Assembly (NCBI RefSeq): GCF_000203795.2
Contig: NW_006281105.1
Span: 620,001-684,000, forward strand
Reading direction: 5' to 3'
DNA length: 64,000 nt
Source of the DNA: Batrachochytrium dendrobatidis JAM81
Lineage: Eukaryota; Chytridiomycota; Chytridiomycetes; Rhizophydiales
Shown here: positions 9,225 through 21,791 of the stretch, piece by piece
Layout: every line of letters starts with the position of its first letter
How positions within the stretch are numbered: position 1 is the first letter of the stretch
Made by a program: the position numbers and the translations under genes
Notes under the pieces: generated by a model
What the model was told of the DNA's origin: nothing
Database searches by the model: none
The model's input: the letters and a program-made list of their open reading frames with translations, nothing else

Positions 9225-12200
9225 ATGTATTCCAATGAAGACGATGATGATGATTCTCTACACAGTGACTCAAAACACGATACTGCCGTAGCTGATACCG
9301 ACGGATCCAGCAGAAAAAAGCGACAACAGGTATTGGATTAATTATTGTGCTATTTGCTGGCATATTGGCAGCCAATGCCATATATAGTTCGTATGATGTA
9401 TGACTTATTTTCTCTGTCATCCTACACTGACTAGATTTCTGACTCGGACGATGATGAAGGTGAAGATATCTCGCGTCCATTTGGATCAAGACCAGAGGTA
9501 TGATCCTATCTTTTCTATCAGATTTGCTTCACCAACTACCCATTTGCTTTTATATTCGGAGCTTTGGAATTGCTATGGTTCAAGTGTCGGCTTGGTGGTG
9601 TCGGATAACATGTACACAAAACTTCTTGCTATCTGATTTATTTCTCAAGTGTTTCTTACCAAACCATTCTTTATTGTAATGTAGATATATAGTGATGACG
9701 ATGACGAAGACGAAGATGATGAAGAAGGAGAGATGACAGAGGCCGATAAGAAATTTATTGCATCTGACGACGAAGATGCAGATGCTGAAGAAGGTAGTGA
9801 TAGTGATCGTGCGAAACGTCGTCGTCGACATAGACGGAAACGTGCTCGAAAAGAACGTCAAGGTGAATTGATTTGCATTGGATCAGTCATGCCACCAATC
9901 CTCTAGTTTGCCTGCTGATGAGTTTCTCCAGCTAACCATGCCTTTTTCTGGCGTATATTGTATTTGATCACTGTTTTCATTTTTAGCAGTTGAAGCTCGA
10001 GTAGTAGAAGGCGATGAGGCATTGTCTGATGATGAATTGGATCTGATTAAAGAAAATATGGGAGACACATCCTTCAACTTTAAACGGCTTCGAAAAAAGG
10101 CGGATGAATTCAAAAACAATGTGGATTACATATTCGATGATGACGAAGATATAGCCACCTCTATGGGAACCGAGACTGTTTCTACTCGCAAACGGGGTGA
10201 TGATGGGTTTCGCGATGAAGATGATCTTGCAGATTTTATTATTGAAGACGATGATCTCGATGGTCCAGAAGAACCCGACGAAGTCCGACAGGAAAAAATC
10301 CGTCGGAGACGAGAGCGACAGGAGTTTGCTAAAAATATTGGAACTGGGTACGGCATTTCGGATGAGTCGTGGAATGATATTCAGGAGCTTTTTGGTGACG
10401 GCGGTGACTATGCATATGCATTGCATCCAGACGAAATTGAACATGATGAGGGTGAAGAGGACGATGAATTTTTAATGGAGTCGCAGCAGCGCAAACTAAA
10501 GAATGTTCGGCTTTCAGACGTATATGAGCCATCAGAAATTGCAAGCAAGATGCTTACAGAAGACGATGATCGTATTCGTAACCGAGATATTCCTGAGAGA
10601 TATCAGGTATGTATTTGATTTGTTTTTAACCATACTATGCTTTGTTTTCATTAAATAGTTATATTTTTGCACCATGTTTCAATACACCTTAGTTGCTTGA
10701 TCAAGTCTCTACGCTTGACGATGCAGAACTGGCCTCTGAGGCTACTTTTATTACTCGTCTGTTGGTAAAAGAGCGACAAAATAGCCAGACACCAGTGACA
10801 AACGAAGCACTTTTGCTTTCTGCAGTTACGCACCTTGTTCGGTTTATTCGTCGAGATTTGTTTGAAGTGCCGTTTATCTATATGTACAGAAAGGACTACT
10901 TTGATGGAATTTTAGACTTGCCAGACTTGTGGCGCATCGTTGATCTTAATACTCAGTTTCTTGGTATTGAGTCTAAAAAAAGGGCAGTCTTGTCTCTCAT
11001 TAATGACATTTTAAAGATTGACGATCGCATCAATTCTGATATATATATCCGAACTTTTGTTGATCGCTTAAACTCGTTTGATGATGTACAAGACGCCATC
11101 AACTATCTGCAGTTGACGTACTGTATTGAGCTAGATGCACACCAAAATACCCTTCAAAAGCGTCGTCTTTTCAAGCGCGTTGCCTGGCGTCGTGACTATG
11201 AGGATGCTAAAAAGAACAACATTGGAGGTCTTGTGAATCTATTTAATGTGAATATCCAACAGTATTCGGCGTCAATGACTACACAGCAGTCGCTTCATCT
11301 TCCCGAGGACCATCACGAATCCCCTCTGGTTGCTGCTTCTCAATTTGTTTCTCCTAGATTTCCTGACCCCGAGTCAGCACTTGCTGCTGCTCGTCTTGTT
11401 ATTGGTCAAGATATTGCTGCCTATCCCCAGCTACGTGCTTTTATTCGCCGGGTATACTTTGTGGATGCTGTTATTGATGTTTTGCCCACGGAAAGAGGAA
11501 AGCGCGAGATTGTGCCTCACCACCCATACTACCACTTTAAATATCTGAAGGAGAAGCCTAAATTTAGCTTTACTGATGGCCAATTTTTACAGATTATGAC
11601 TGCCGAAAGTGAAGGACTTGTCGTAGTGTCCGTTAGAGTAGAAGAGGAGCCGCGCTTGCTTGCAGATATTATGAAGTATATTTGTAACGATTATGTTAAT
11701 GATCTTGCCGAAGAATGGAATACACAGCGTCGTATGATTGCAGAATATGCCGCAAAACAAGTCATTTTCCCGTTGTGTTCCAAATGGCTCAAGGAGCAGC
11801 TTTTGGTCTCAGCTATTGAATGGACTGCGCTCAAGTGCCAAGAAAAACTGGAGAGATGGGTATCCATGTCTCCGTATAGACCAGCACAATCGAGTGATGA
11901 TGTGCATAGTTACGATGATGTGGCACCCGTTGTACTTTCTATTACATGGGGAGAAGGAGACCGAAGCTCGCCTACTTTTGCTGCAATTATTGGTGAAAAC
12001 GGTCAGTTGTCTGAGTATCTTAAGCTTGATAAGCTAAACGATCGCGAGCGTGGCAATGATTTGAATATGCTCATTGATCTTGCCGCTCGATTTCGACCTG
12101 CCGTGGTTGTTGTCGGAGGCTTGAAACCCAACACTCAAACACAGCTTCTTCGGTTGCTTGAAGAAACAATCACTGCTGCTGAAGTGCAAGGCAAACTTAA

Positions 12201-14778
12201 AGAAAACATTCCTGTCATGATAGTAGAAGATGAAGTAGCACGTATCTATATGCATTCTAAGCGTGCAGAGTTGGAGTTTCCTATCAAAGACTATCCTCAG
12301 CTTATTCGATACTGTGTGTCTTTGGGACGTAGAGTGCAAGATCCTACTCAGGAATTTGCCGGTCTTTTCAATGTAAATGAGGACTACAAGAGCTTGCGTA
12401 TTCACCCGCTGCAAAACTTGCTTCCGGATTTGAAACGCAAAACAGTTTTAGAGCGCGCACTCATGAATGCCGTCAGTTTATGCGGTGTTGATATTAATGC
12501 CGCCGCCAGCAACTCCAATCTTGCTCATACTTTGCAGTTTGTCAGCGGTCTTGGTCCACGAAAATCACAAGCAATTATTTCCAAGATCATTCGCTCAGGT
12601 GGAAAATTGGAGTCTCGTGCAGATCTTATTCGCAAGAATTTATGTGCAGCCAAGGTGTTTATCAACTGCGCGTCATTTTTACGAATTCGCTCCAAGCACT
12701 TTCGCCAGTCGTTTAGTGATTCAGTTATTGATGTATTGGATGACACTCGTGTGCATCCTGAAGATTATGATCTTGCAAGAAAAATGGCAGCAGATGCTCT
12801 TGATTTGGATGATACTGCCTTGGATGAGGATGATACTCCTTCACAGCACGTTGCCGAGTTGATGGAGTCTGGCGATGCGGATCGTCTCAACCAGCTTTTG
12901 CTTGATGATTATGCAATTGAGCTTGAGCGTCGTATTCACCAGCCAAAATTAATATGTTTGAACGAGATTCGAAAGGAATTGATTCATCCATATCAAGAGC
13001 GTCGTCAACAATTCCAACCCGCTTCTTATGACGAAATCTTTTCCATGCTAACTGGAGAATCTGACGATACTTTATATGAAGGTCTAATTACCTCGGGGCA
13101 TATTGTGATTATTAAAGATCGATTTTTGTTTTGTCGTCTTTCCTCTGGATTGGAAGGCATGGTACATGCCAAGAATCTTGATATTCCACATGGTCATCAA
13201 TCACTTACTGAGCTGTTTCAAATCAACATGTCCATTCCAGTTTGTGTGGTGGGAGTGAACAAGGAGCGAATGACGGTTGAACTATCTGGTCGCGTTGAAA
13301 GCAATGCTACTATGGACGAAGGCAATATCAAGCGAGATCAATATTTCAACGCTGCGCAAGAACACGATGATATCGCTGCGTCAAAAGCCATCAAGTATCT
13401 GGCAAAACCAAAAAAACAAGTGCGTGTTATACAGCACCCATTTTTCAAAAACATGGATTATCGTGCTGCTGAAGAATATCTATCTACTCGACCACGTGGT
13501 GAAGTTGTGGTTCGACCTTCTACTCGTGGCAATGATCACATCTCCATTACGTGGAAGGTGGACGATGGTCTATACCAGCATGTTGATGTTCTTGAGCTTG
13601 AAAAGGAAAACGAATGGGCACTGGGAAAGGTGTTGCGTATTGACAAGCAGGCATTCACTGAAATTGATCAAATTATTGCCGAGTATATTGAGCCTATGAC
13701 GCGTCGTATTGCACAAGTAATGAACCACGATAAATTCAAGCGCAAATCTCTAGATGATATGTTTGTATATGTATCTGAACAAATGGCGGTTCTAAAGCGA
13801 TCTGCTTATGGATTCATTGTTGTTCCTCACAAGCCTGGCATGTTTTATCTTGTATTTCGACATCCGCAAAATCGACCGCATCATGACTATGTCATAGTTC
13901 AACCCGATGGATTGCTTTTTCGCAAGGTCAAGTTTCAGTCTATTGATGATCTTCTTGCATATTTTAAAAAAACGGAGGCAGAACGTTCTACTTCAGTCAA
14001 ATCTCGAGGGGTTGCGCCGTCTACCCATCACCTTGCTACAGGAGTTGGCATGCACATGAATCCCCAACGACAACAGCAATACCAACAACAACAGCAGCAG
14101 CAGCAACAGCCCTATCAGAAACAACATGTATCTTCTCGCCAACCTCCGGTAGGCGGAAGCCGATCTAGTAAACCAAACCCAAATATGACATCTTTGTCAA
14201 ATATACGGTCAGTGCCAATACAGCATGGTACTGGACAACACGTAGACTCTAGAGGTCCTTCTTGGGGCGATCAATATACTGGAAATAGTGGCACATTGAA
14301 TGGAGGCTATCGTGGACAGTCGAGCAGTAATGGTCGTGAACCTCGACAGGAATCTTCATGGGGTGAGCCTGATGGCATGGCACGAGGGCCACCACTCAAG
14401 CCCCATTGGGATCAGCGACAAGATGACTTTCATGGAGCACAACGCGGAGGCAAGTCGGATCAGTTTCAAAAAGGATCATCTAGAGATTTTCGTGGATCAC
14501 AGCCCTATGGAAATTCAAGATCTGCACCACAGGAACCGTCTTGGGGTGGGGTGCATGATGTTCATAATGAGCGGTTAGGTGGAACCTCGGGAACCTCAAA
14601 ATTGAATTCAAAGGATTTGTCGTGGGGTGAGCCAGACGATACGGTTCGTAGACCACCACCCAGCTCTTCATGGAATGAGACGCAAGATCCATCTCAGGAA
14701 AATCGAAAGATCATACCACAAGGGGACACGTGGGGAGAATATGCACCACAGCAGACGCAACATACTGATGGTTGGTGA
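9225..14778 (+). CDS. SPT6: SPT6 transcription elongation factor / histone chaperone
   Basis: Five exons (9225-9329, 9435-9497, 9685-9862, 9987-10606, 10693-14778) give 1683 residues. SPT6 binds H3-H4 and phosphorylated RNA polymerase II linker during elongation. The first 300 residues are acidic (runs of D/E interleaved with SDSDDDE) and include the basic patch KRRRRHRRKRARK. Then follow the Tex-like core, a YqgF-like domain near 735-840 (VVLSITWGEG...VVVVGGLKPN), helix-hairpin-helix near 930 (FVSGLGPRKSQAIISKI), S1 domain near 1115 (GLITSGHIVIIKDRFLFCRL) and tandem SH2 from about 1235 (IQHPFFKNMDYRAAEEYL; GEVVVRPSTRG). After residue 1435 comes a disordered tail: polyglutamine, then five WG motifs and a final GW. 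The ATG at 9225 opens the acidic exon. All introns are GT-AG. Confidence 0.96.
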
Positions 14779-14858
14779 TTGAAATTTCAAATGATTAAAT
14801 AAAGCGAATTTGGGTTTTTGAATATTTGTAAATCTCTTGATGTTTTGGTAAATTATTA

Positions 14859-15286
14859 CAGCCGTATTCACGTAAAATGAAACATCAAAGTCGGAATACA
14901 TAATAAACAGTCATGTTTGGTTGGTACCAATCTTACTGAGCAACATCGTTCCCTTTGACTCTTTTAGTTGACTGATCTCCATGCTCATTCTTGTACAAAC
15001 ATGTTGAATGTTTACATTCCTGTTCGAATATATTCCACACCTTTTCAACCTTCATCTTTCTTTTCCTTTAAACATTTAAAGTGACGATTGGGTGATTGCA
15101 TGGAAACACCCATTGTATTCATGATATGTTCCCTTGAAGTAGAGCGCAAATGTATTTGATGCTAGGATACAACAGAGTTTCTATACAAACAGTAATCAAT
15201 TTCTAACAACACACATTTAACCATTGTTTATTCCAAAACAATCACTGCAAGATAAATACAAGTTCCATTTTACGTGAATACGGCTG
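14859..15286. mobile_element. MITE copy 2 (428 bp) between convergent SPT6 and PEX2
   Basis: Perfect inverted termini: CAGCCGTATTCACGTAAAAT at the left, its reverse complement at 15267-15286, both flanked by TA (14857-14858, 15287-15288). No coding capacity. It lies 80 bp past the SPT6 stop and 17 bp past the PEX2 stop, so both transcripts probably end in or near it. The segment just inside the right end (ctgcaagataaatacaag) is shared with copies 3, 4 and 6. Confidence 0.85.
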
Positions 15287-15303
15287 TAAAACCAAATCAA
15301 AAA

Positions 15304-16832
15304 TTAGGTAGATGGGATAAAATTAGCGTATCTAGAAATACTCTTGACTGTGACCCCACATCGCGGACACGCATATGAGGCGTCCATCATCATTTCTGTT
15401 TTGATGCAGTAGTAGCAAAATATGTGTCCACAGTTTGTTTGATATGGTACATGAAGCACCAACGAAGCACTGTTTTTTATATGGCAAATTACACAGAGAT
15501 GAGGTGGAAGATCCAATCGCCGTGGTTGCGTGAATTGCTTTTGTAATGCTCGTTTTACTGCGTTGATGTTGATAAATGGGATGATGAACAGTAAAAATTC
15601 CTGTTTTAATGGAAATCAAACGGTTAACAATAAATCAGAGTATGCCAAAATGCACAAGTTTGTGAAACAACAACTCACTGTGAATGTATGCCAGACAAGC
15701 TGACGGTTCATAAATTCAAAGCTAATCATCCGAGACATTGTCTTTTGAAAGTAAACCACTCTCATTCCTAAAAGGCGATCAAGAAGAGACCTATATCGCC
15801 CACTATAAAGAAACACCAAGAAATTCGCCACTGATACAATTTTGAATGCCAACTCCAATCGCTGTATCAATTTCCAAATCATGTATCTTGAATCAATCTA
15901 TTAAAGCGTCGTGTAAAATAATCAGCATATTAAATGCAAAGGTTGATAATAAGATGGAATTAGTCAACTATCCAAAAGCTTGGAGATTTAGATTTAATTT
16001 AAAATGTACATGAACCCATACCTCTGCCCTATCACTCCATCTATGTTTAGTCATGTATCTGGCTAATCTTGCGTGAATCCAAGTACCACCAATATTTAAA
16101 ATAGCGTGCATAGTTTTTTGGAATTTAGAGATTGGGGAATTAAATGATGAAAGTTCTCCTATAAATGATAGTGATTGTACAATAGCTGCCAGTTAGCGAT
16201 TCAAACATGGACTGATTTGGATAAAATAGCTCAATTAGTAATACATATCACTTACCAGCATATGATAATTGGCGTTCATTACGATATACAAGGTTTTGTA
16301 GTTGCAATGCATAAGTCGTCCCTGAAGCATACAATGTCGATTCGGATATTAACCATTCCAAGATTGCATTAATTTCAGGTTCAAACTTGCTTTTGATATT
16401 TGTCTTGAAACGATAATATTGCCATAATTATATGCATTGATAAAAACGAAATGAATTCAATTATTGAGTTATTCGGTCGTTTTAGCAAATGGATTTTCCA
16501 CCAGTGCGACATCTGAATATGATTTCCAGTACATGAACTTGAAAAATAAAATATACCTTGAACATGGAGAATATGCTGGTTACTTGTTCTGAAAGCAAGC
16601 CTTTTAATTCATTGTTCAACAGATCTGCATCCAGCTGACTTGAGCGCAGCACATGCAATCGTCGCATTGGCTGAACATTTGGAGTTGTAGTGGGTTGGAA
16701 TGGATTTGATGGAATAAGGTATCTTGAAATAATAGATTGTGATGAATTAATAATAGTACTATCCGATCTAATAACATGACCAGGATGGATTGGAAGCTCA
16801 CTCTCCGTTTGCCGTGCTGTATCTGATGCCAT
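15304..16832 (-). CDS. PEX2: Peroxin-2 (PEX2), RING-type peroxisomal E3 ligase subunit
   Basis: Five exons (16557-16832, 16256-16385, 16022-16158, 15679-15897, 15304-15600) give 352 residues. PEX2 forms with PEX10 and PEX12 the peroxisomal membrane ubiquitin ligase that recycles PEX5. Conserved blocks in order are LRSSQLDADLLNNELKGLL, FEPEINAILEWL, LNIGGTWIHARLARYM, VANFLVFLYSGRYRSLLDRLLG, EFMNRQLVWHTF and EFLLFIIPFIN. The C-terminal C3HC4 RING reads CVIC...TNCGHIFCYYCI...YACPRCG. The first 60 residues are a fungal-specific Ser/Pro-rich extension, so a start nearer MRRLHVLRSS is possible. All introns are GT-AG. It is divergent from importin-11, and MITE copy 3 starts 88 bp from the ATG. Confidence 0.93.
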
Positions 16833-16920
16833 TGCAAAACGTAATTCAACGATTTGAACAGCAACTTGAGCATAATGAGCGGTAACGATCATCATGTGGT
16901 AAGTCGAGAATGTCAATCTA

Positions 16921-17436
16921 CAGCCGTATTCATGTAAAACGGATCGCTTTTGTATTTATCTTGCAGTCATTGCTCCAAAATACACAATTCTTGGATACTT
17001 GTGCTTTCCTATTGGTGATTGACTGCTTCAATAGACACAATCTTCATATAATACACGCAAATTATAATTTTGACCCAAGACTATCCATATTTGACAACAT
17101 CATTGTACAGTCACCAGATTCATCTATTGCAATACACATGTTGGGTTTGACTGTTTTGGTGTTGTCAAGTTTTTTGTATCGAATCTCGAATACATCCGCG
17201 TCTAGGTCAAGAGAACATTTCAAAATACAACAATTGTTCATTTGTAATGTCTGATTGTAAAAAACCAGAGTTTGGGACTAAACAAGTGTGAGATTGACTG
17301 GAACTGTGTGAACATTTGTCCAGTTTCTATGCAAAACTAAGCAGAAACCAGTCAATTTTGACGAGAATTGTCATGAAACGGACAGTTTATCATATTGACA
17401 CCCTTATTTAGTATTTCATTCTACGTGAATAAACTG
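16921..17436. mobile_element. MITE copy 3 (about 516 bp) in the PEX2 / importin-11 promoter
   Basis: The left terminus is CAGCCGTATTCATGTAAAAC, after TA 16919-16920; the right terminus is decayed (TTCATTCTACGTGAATAAACTG). It is nearly identical over its length to copy 4, in opposite orientation: a conceptual reading of about 100 residues differs at only a few positions. It fills the space between PEX2 (start 16832) and importin-11 (start 17472). The 22 bp immediately before it (16899-16920, beginning GTAAGTCGAGAATG) is also shared with copy 4. On the plus strand that gives a potential splice donor, with an AG acceptor at 17458-17459 just after the element. Confidence 0.8.
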
Positions 17437-17471
17437 CAATTCAAAGTGCAATCCTGCAGAATATATCATTC

Positions 17472-20400
17472 ATGAGCAATTCAAAGATACAGTTATGCAT
17501 GGTGTTGGAACAGGCTGCTTCTGCAGATCCTGTTCAAAGAACTACTGGGCAGAGTGTACTTGGCCAATGGGAAAAGGCTTCTCAGTTTCACTCTACATTA
17601 CAAGTCAGTATGCAGCAACCTGAAAACTTGGTAATGCAAATTTACTAACGTTTTTTAAAAACTACAGGACATTTACTTTGATCAAACTATTGATGTTAAA
17701 CTAAGATCACTGGCAATTATCTACTTGAAAAATGGAATTGCCAGATATTGGAGAAAAACTGCCGAGCAGTAAGTCGACTACTTTTTGTCACCACACTTCA
17801 ATAAGCAGGCAGTTCAAATATCTGCAAAATCTATATTTCCTTGTTTTTTTATTCAACTAATTGCTATTTACTGATGCCGTTGCTCAATTAGTGCAATTCA
17901 GTTGGAAGAAAAAGAAATTATTAGACAAAAACAGCTAACCAATATGGACGAGTCGAACAAAAAAGTATGTTGATTGTTGTAAATTATTGTATTTAAAAAT
18001 TCCAACATGTTTTTCTCTATTCGAATGATTACATTTAGCTTGCAATACAACAAGCTCTTGTTACAGCCAAGATCTCCCGAACGGATTTTCCAAATGACTG
18101 GTAACTATTTGTTTCTGTATTGTTGTGATGCGTTTTTTGTTAAATCTGATATATTTTCAAATTCAGGCCAGATCTATTGCAGACATTGATTCCTATTGTG
18201 CAAGCCAGTTTTAGAGTTTCTGCACCTTTGGATCAAACGGCAAGAAATATACAGCATAATTCTCTTTATACTTTACATCATGTAGTCAAGACGCTATGTT
18301 CAAAAACTCTTCCATCCAGTCGTCGACTTTTGCATCAACTGGCTCCCGAGCTTTTTAACTTTGTTTCATCAATATTTTTTGATGAAGCAAACTCATTTGT
18401 AACCACTATACAGCAAGTTGATGTCAGCGATCCTACCAATCAAATTAATGATAAACTGGTTCTTGTTCGGTATGCACTAAAATGCCTGAGGAGACTTGTT
18501 GTTCACGGATTTCAAGATCCTGACAAAATTCCTGCAGTGGCAGTAAGTTGGCTTTATTTAAATGGTCTTTTAAACATTTCCAAAAGCAACCTTTTTAACC
18601 AATATAACAGGAGTTCATAGGCAGCTTGACACGCTATATGCAAACTTTTATGCAATTTCGTAAGATTTTTGCAATTCTTGATTAGTACTTTGAAATGCTA
18701 TTATACTAATAATTGGTGCCTTGATCTTTGCTGCTGAATAGGCCAAACTCTACCCAAATCTTCATCAGGACTCTATGCTACTTTGTCTTCTTTTTGTATT
18801 CTTGTTGGTAAATTTTACCTGGATCTAGCAAATAATCGATTAGTTAGCTTTGTGCTTGCTCATGATGGGGTCACTATTCTTAAGTTTTATATGATGCTAT
18901 TAGAAAGCACTCCTCAAGTTCAAGGTGAGATTGCTTTAAAAGTGTCTTTTAAATTTAAACTCGACTTTACTGCTTTAGTAACCACCGAATATTTAGACAA
19001 CGAGACGGTTGAAAGGATCATGATTCAAGCCCTTCGACTCTTGAAAATGTTTATCAAAAACCCATCCTTTAATACCATTTCCCAAGGTATGTCTTGGTGT
19101 GTGATATGTCGTAGTGTTTTTAATGTGAGTACCAATTTATAAACTTTATATAGTTCACAAGGATGAGCGTATGAATTCGGTTATTCAAATACTGGATACT
19201 CAACTTTTTAAGCAAGATCAGGTTGTGACATTTGCAAAGCTGTTGGTCTCACACTACATTCGTCTTTCTGAAGAAGATTTGACAAGTTGGGAAGATGATC
19301 CAGAATCATTTATACAAAGCGAAGATTCAGATCAGTGGGAATTCAGTATCAAGGTATTAGATTGTATTGCCAGTATATACTGGCTGGTGAACTGACTTTT
19401 GTAGTTTTGCTTTTGCTTTGCATAATCTGATAACAGTCTTGTGCCGAACGTGTACTGATGGACCTTGTTTCAAAAAACCGCGACTTGCTTTGTCCTATCC
19501 TTGTATCAATGCTTCGTGAAGCTTCTGGTATGAATGAAGTTGCATGCTATTTTGCTTAGATTAACGCACCGATTGATAGTGCCTTTAGTGTCCTAATCAT
19601 TACTGTTATATAATTATGCCTGCTAGTTCCGACAACACAAAGCAATATTTTGCTCAAGGATGCCGTATACTCTAGCATTGGTCTTACTGCGCATGATCTT
19701 TTTGATTGGCTTGATTTTGCTGATTGGACACGTACACACTTGGTTCATGAAGTTTCAAGAAAGGAACCAGAGTATGTTATAATTGATAATGTTTTAGCTT
19801 TAAAATATTCAACCTAGCTATTGTTGACTTTATAACAATTCTATATTGGACTAGGTTTAAAATTATTCGTCGTCGGGTTGCATGCATCATTGGACAGTGG
19901 GTTCAAGTAAAGGCTCCTGAAGATTTGCGGTCCACACTTTATCAAATTCTTTTGTCTTTGATGGGTAGAGATGAGGATCTAGTAGTACGTCTAAGCGCCG
20001 TCATCAATCTGCAGCGCTGTGTTGATGATTTTGATTTTCAACCTCAATCATTTCAGCCCTATCTTGAATCCAATGTCACTGCATTTATCCAGCTATTAGA
20101 AGATGTAGACGAGTTTGAAAACAAGATGAAGATTATCAACTGTCTTGTTGTTATTATTGAGCGAATGGATGAACAGGCAAGAGGTTGGCTTGACATGTTT
20201 AAATGTAGCAGGCTATAACTTATCTTTTATACTGTTAAATTATGATAGATTTTGCCTCATATCTCACCTATCCTGCATGTGCTTCCCCAACTGTGGGAAA
20301 GATCTGAGTCTGAAAACCTGTTTCGTGCGTCTATTGTTACAGTGATTGGCAAGCTTTTAAAGGTAATGTAGTTTACAAGTTTTGTAGCGTGCCATTTAGT

Positions 20401-21667
20401 TTAATTTCTACAGCATCACTGACAAAATAAATAACATAGGCACTTCGATCAGAATCAATAAAATTAAACGAAATAGTCATGCCTATTTTGCAGCAGAGTG
20501 TTGATACTAGCAAGGTATGTGTATCTAGTAATAGAAAATTGATGCTATTGAATTGTTTTTAAAACGATCAGGTTTGAACCAACGACAATTCTATTTTATT
20601 TTTAAATAGCCTGGCCATTTGTACTTGGTGGAAGAAGGAATTATACTATGGTTGACAATGCTTCAAAATGCAACGACATGCACTTCTTCATTGCTTGAGC
20701 TGGTACCATATGCTACACAGCTTATGCAAAGTGATGGCGATAACCTAAAGCGTATTTTGCGTATCATTGAGGCCTATATTGTACTAGACCCTGTTGCTGT
20801 TATGCAGATGGGTGCTGTTTCAATCATGTCCACGATTACTCAAATGCTCGGACAACTCAAAGCAGAAGCATCTAGTGCTTTGCTGCGAGTTGTTGATATC
20901 GCACTTCAAGGATGTCACGCAGCTCAGTGTTTCCCCTCTATTTGTCAAGTTATACTATCTAGTGGTCTATTGTCTCGCCTCGTTCAAGTCGTAATTGAAA
21001 ATACCGAAATGAGTATTATTACTGTGGGATTCCTTTCCATCTTGGCCCGTATTGCTGTCTACGATCCCATTTTTCTAACAACATCGATTCAGCAGATTGG
21101 ATCTAATTCTAATCCACCCATTATGGACATTTTGGGTCAGTTGTTGGATCGTTGGCTTGAAAAGGTTGATGCTATGGGCCATGGTAAACAGCGTAAACTT
21201 ACCGCTCTTGCCATGAGTAATCTGCTCGGTACTGCCCACCCCATAGTACTTGCTCGTATTGACGGCGTGTTTGGTGTGCTAACTAGCATTTCTAGCCAGT
21301 TGCACAATATGTCGGTAGATGAGTGAGTTGCATTTATTCAAATTATTGTATCTGCCATGTTGCAGATTCATCATCGTATCTCCATATGCAATGCATCCCA
21401 ATTAACAAAGCTTAATTTAAATCCAGATCTATTGCATTTGCATACGATGTGCGCGACGAAGATGATGATGAGTTTTCATTGGACAAAAAGCGCCAAGATG
21501 CACTCATGGTTTTGGACCCAGTCTATACCAACGACTCTCTTGCCCAATACATGAGACTAAATTTGGCTGCATTGGAGCATGAACTTGGCAGTCAGCAAGC
21601 AATGAAACAGCTTTTATCCATGGCTGATCCAGATCTGCTTCTCCAAATAAAACACTTTTTGAAATGA
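17472..21667 (+). CDS. KAP120: Importin-11 / Kap120-type karyopherin-beta
   Basis: Sixteen exons (17472-17603, 17668-17768, 17892-17964, 18039-18100, 18167-18542, 18611-18659, 18742-18924, 18979-19086, 19154-19353, 19437-19527, 19627-19771, 19855-20176, 20249-20362, 20440-20514, 20610-21322, 21427-21667) sum to 994 residues, near human IPO11. It is a HEAT-repeat nuclear transport receptor. Diagnostic stretches include the importin-beta N-terminal domain (AIIYLKNGIARYWRKTAEHAI), RTDFPNDWPDLLQTLIP, LVSHYIRLSEEDLTSWEDDPESF, GLTAHDLFDWLDFADWTR, RRRVACIIGQWVQVK, VYLLEEG-like YLVEEGIILWLTML, and the C-terminus DALMVLDPVYTNDSL. The intron after exon 12 uses a GC donor (CAG|GCAAGA at 20177); the join DEQ|ILPHISPIL restores the family alignment. 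The 5' flank may contain an untranslated intron formed by MITE copy 3. Confidence 0.95.
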
Positions 21668-21791
21668 TGGCATTAGTCGATACGCCAGTCAGGGTCATAT
21701 AAACCAGTACTTGCCCATTTACACTAAAAATAAAGTGAAATGTTACATAAAAAGTATTATTGGGTTTCAATCATGTTCTTTGTTTAATTTG

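Noticed and set aside
12034..12414. Long antisense ORFs inside SPT6 and the dynein gene
   Set aside because: These are reverse-strand shadows of strongly coding sequence.
16910..17254. ORF of 114 codons on plus strand, with a near-identical ORF at 22073-22411 on minus strand
   Set aside because: Both are readings through the same MITE (copies 3 and 4). The similarity reflects DNA identity, the frame starts in the terminus, and there is no recognisable domain; not a gene or transposase.
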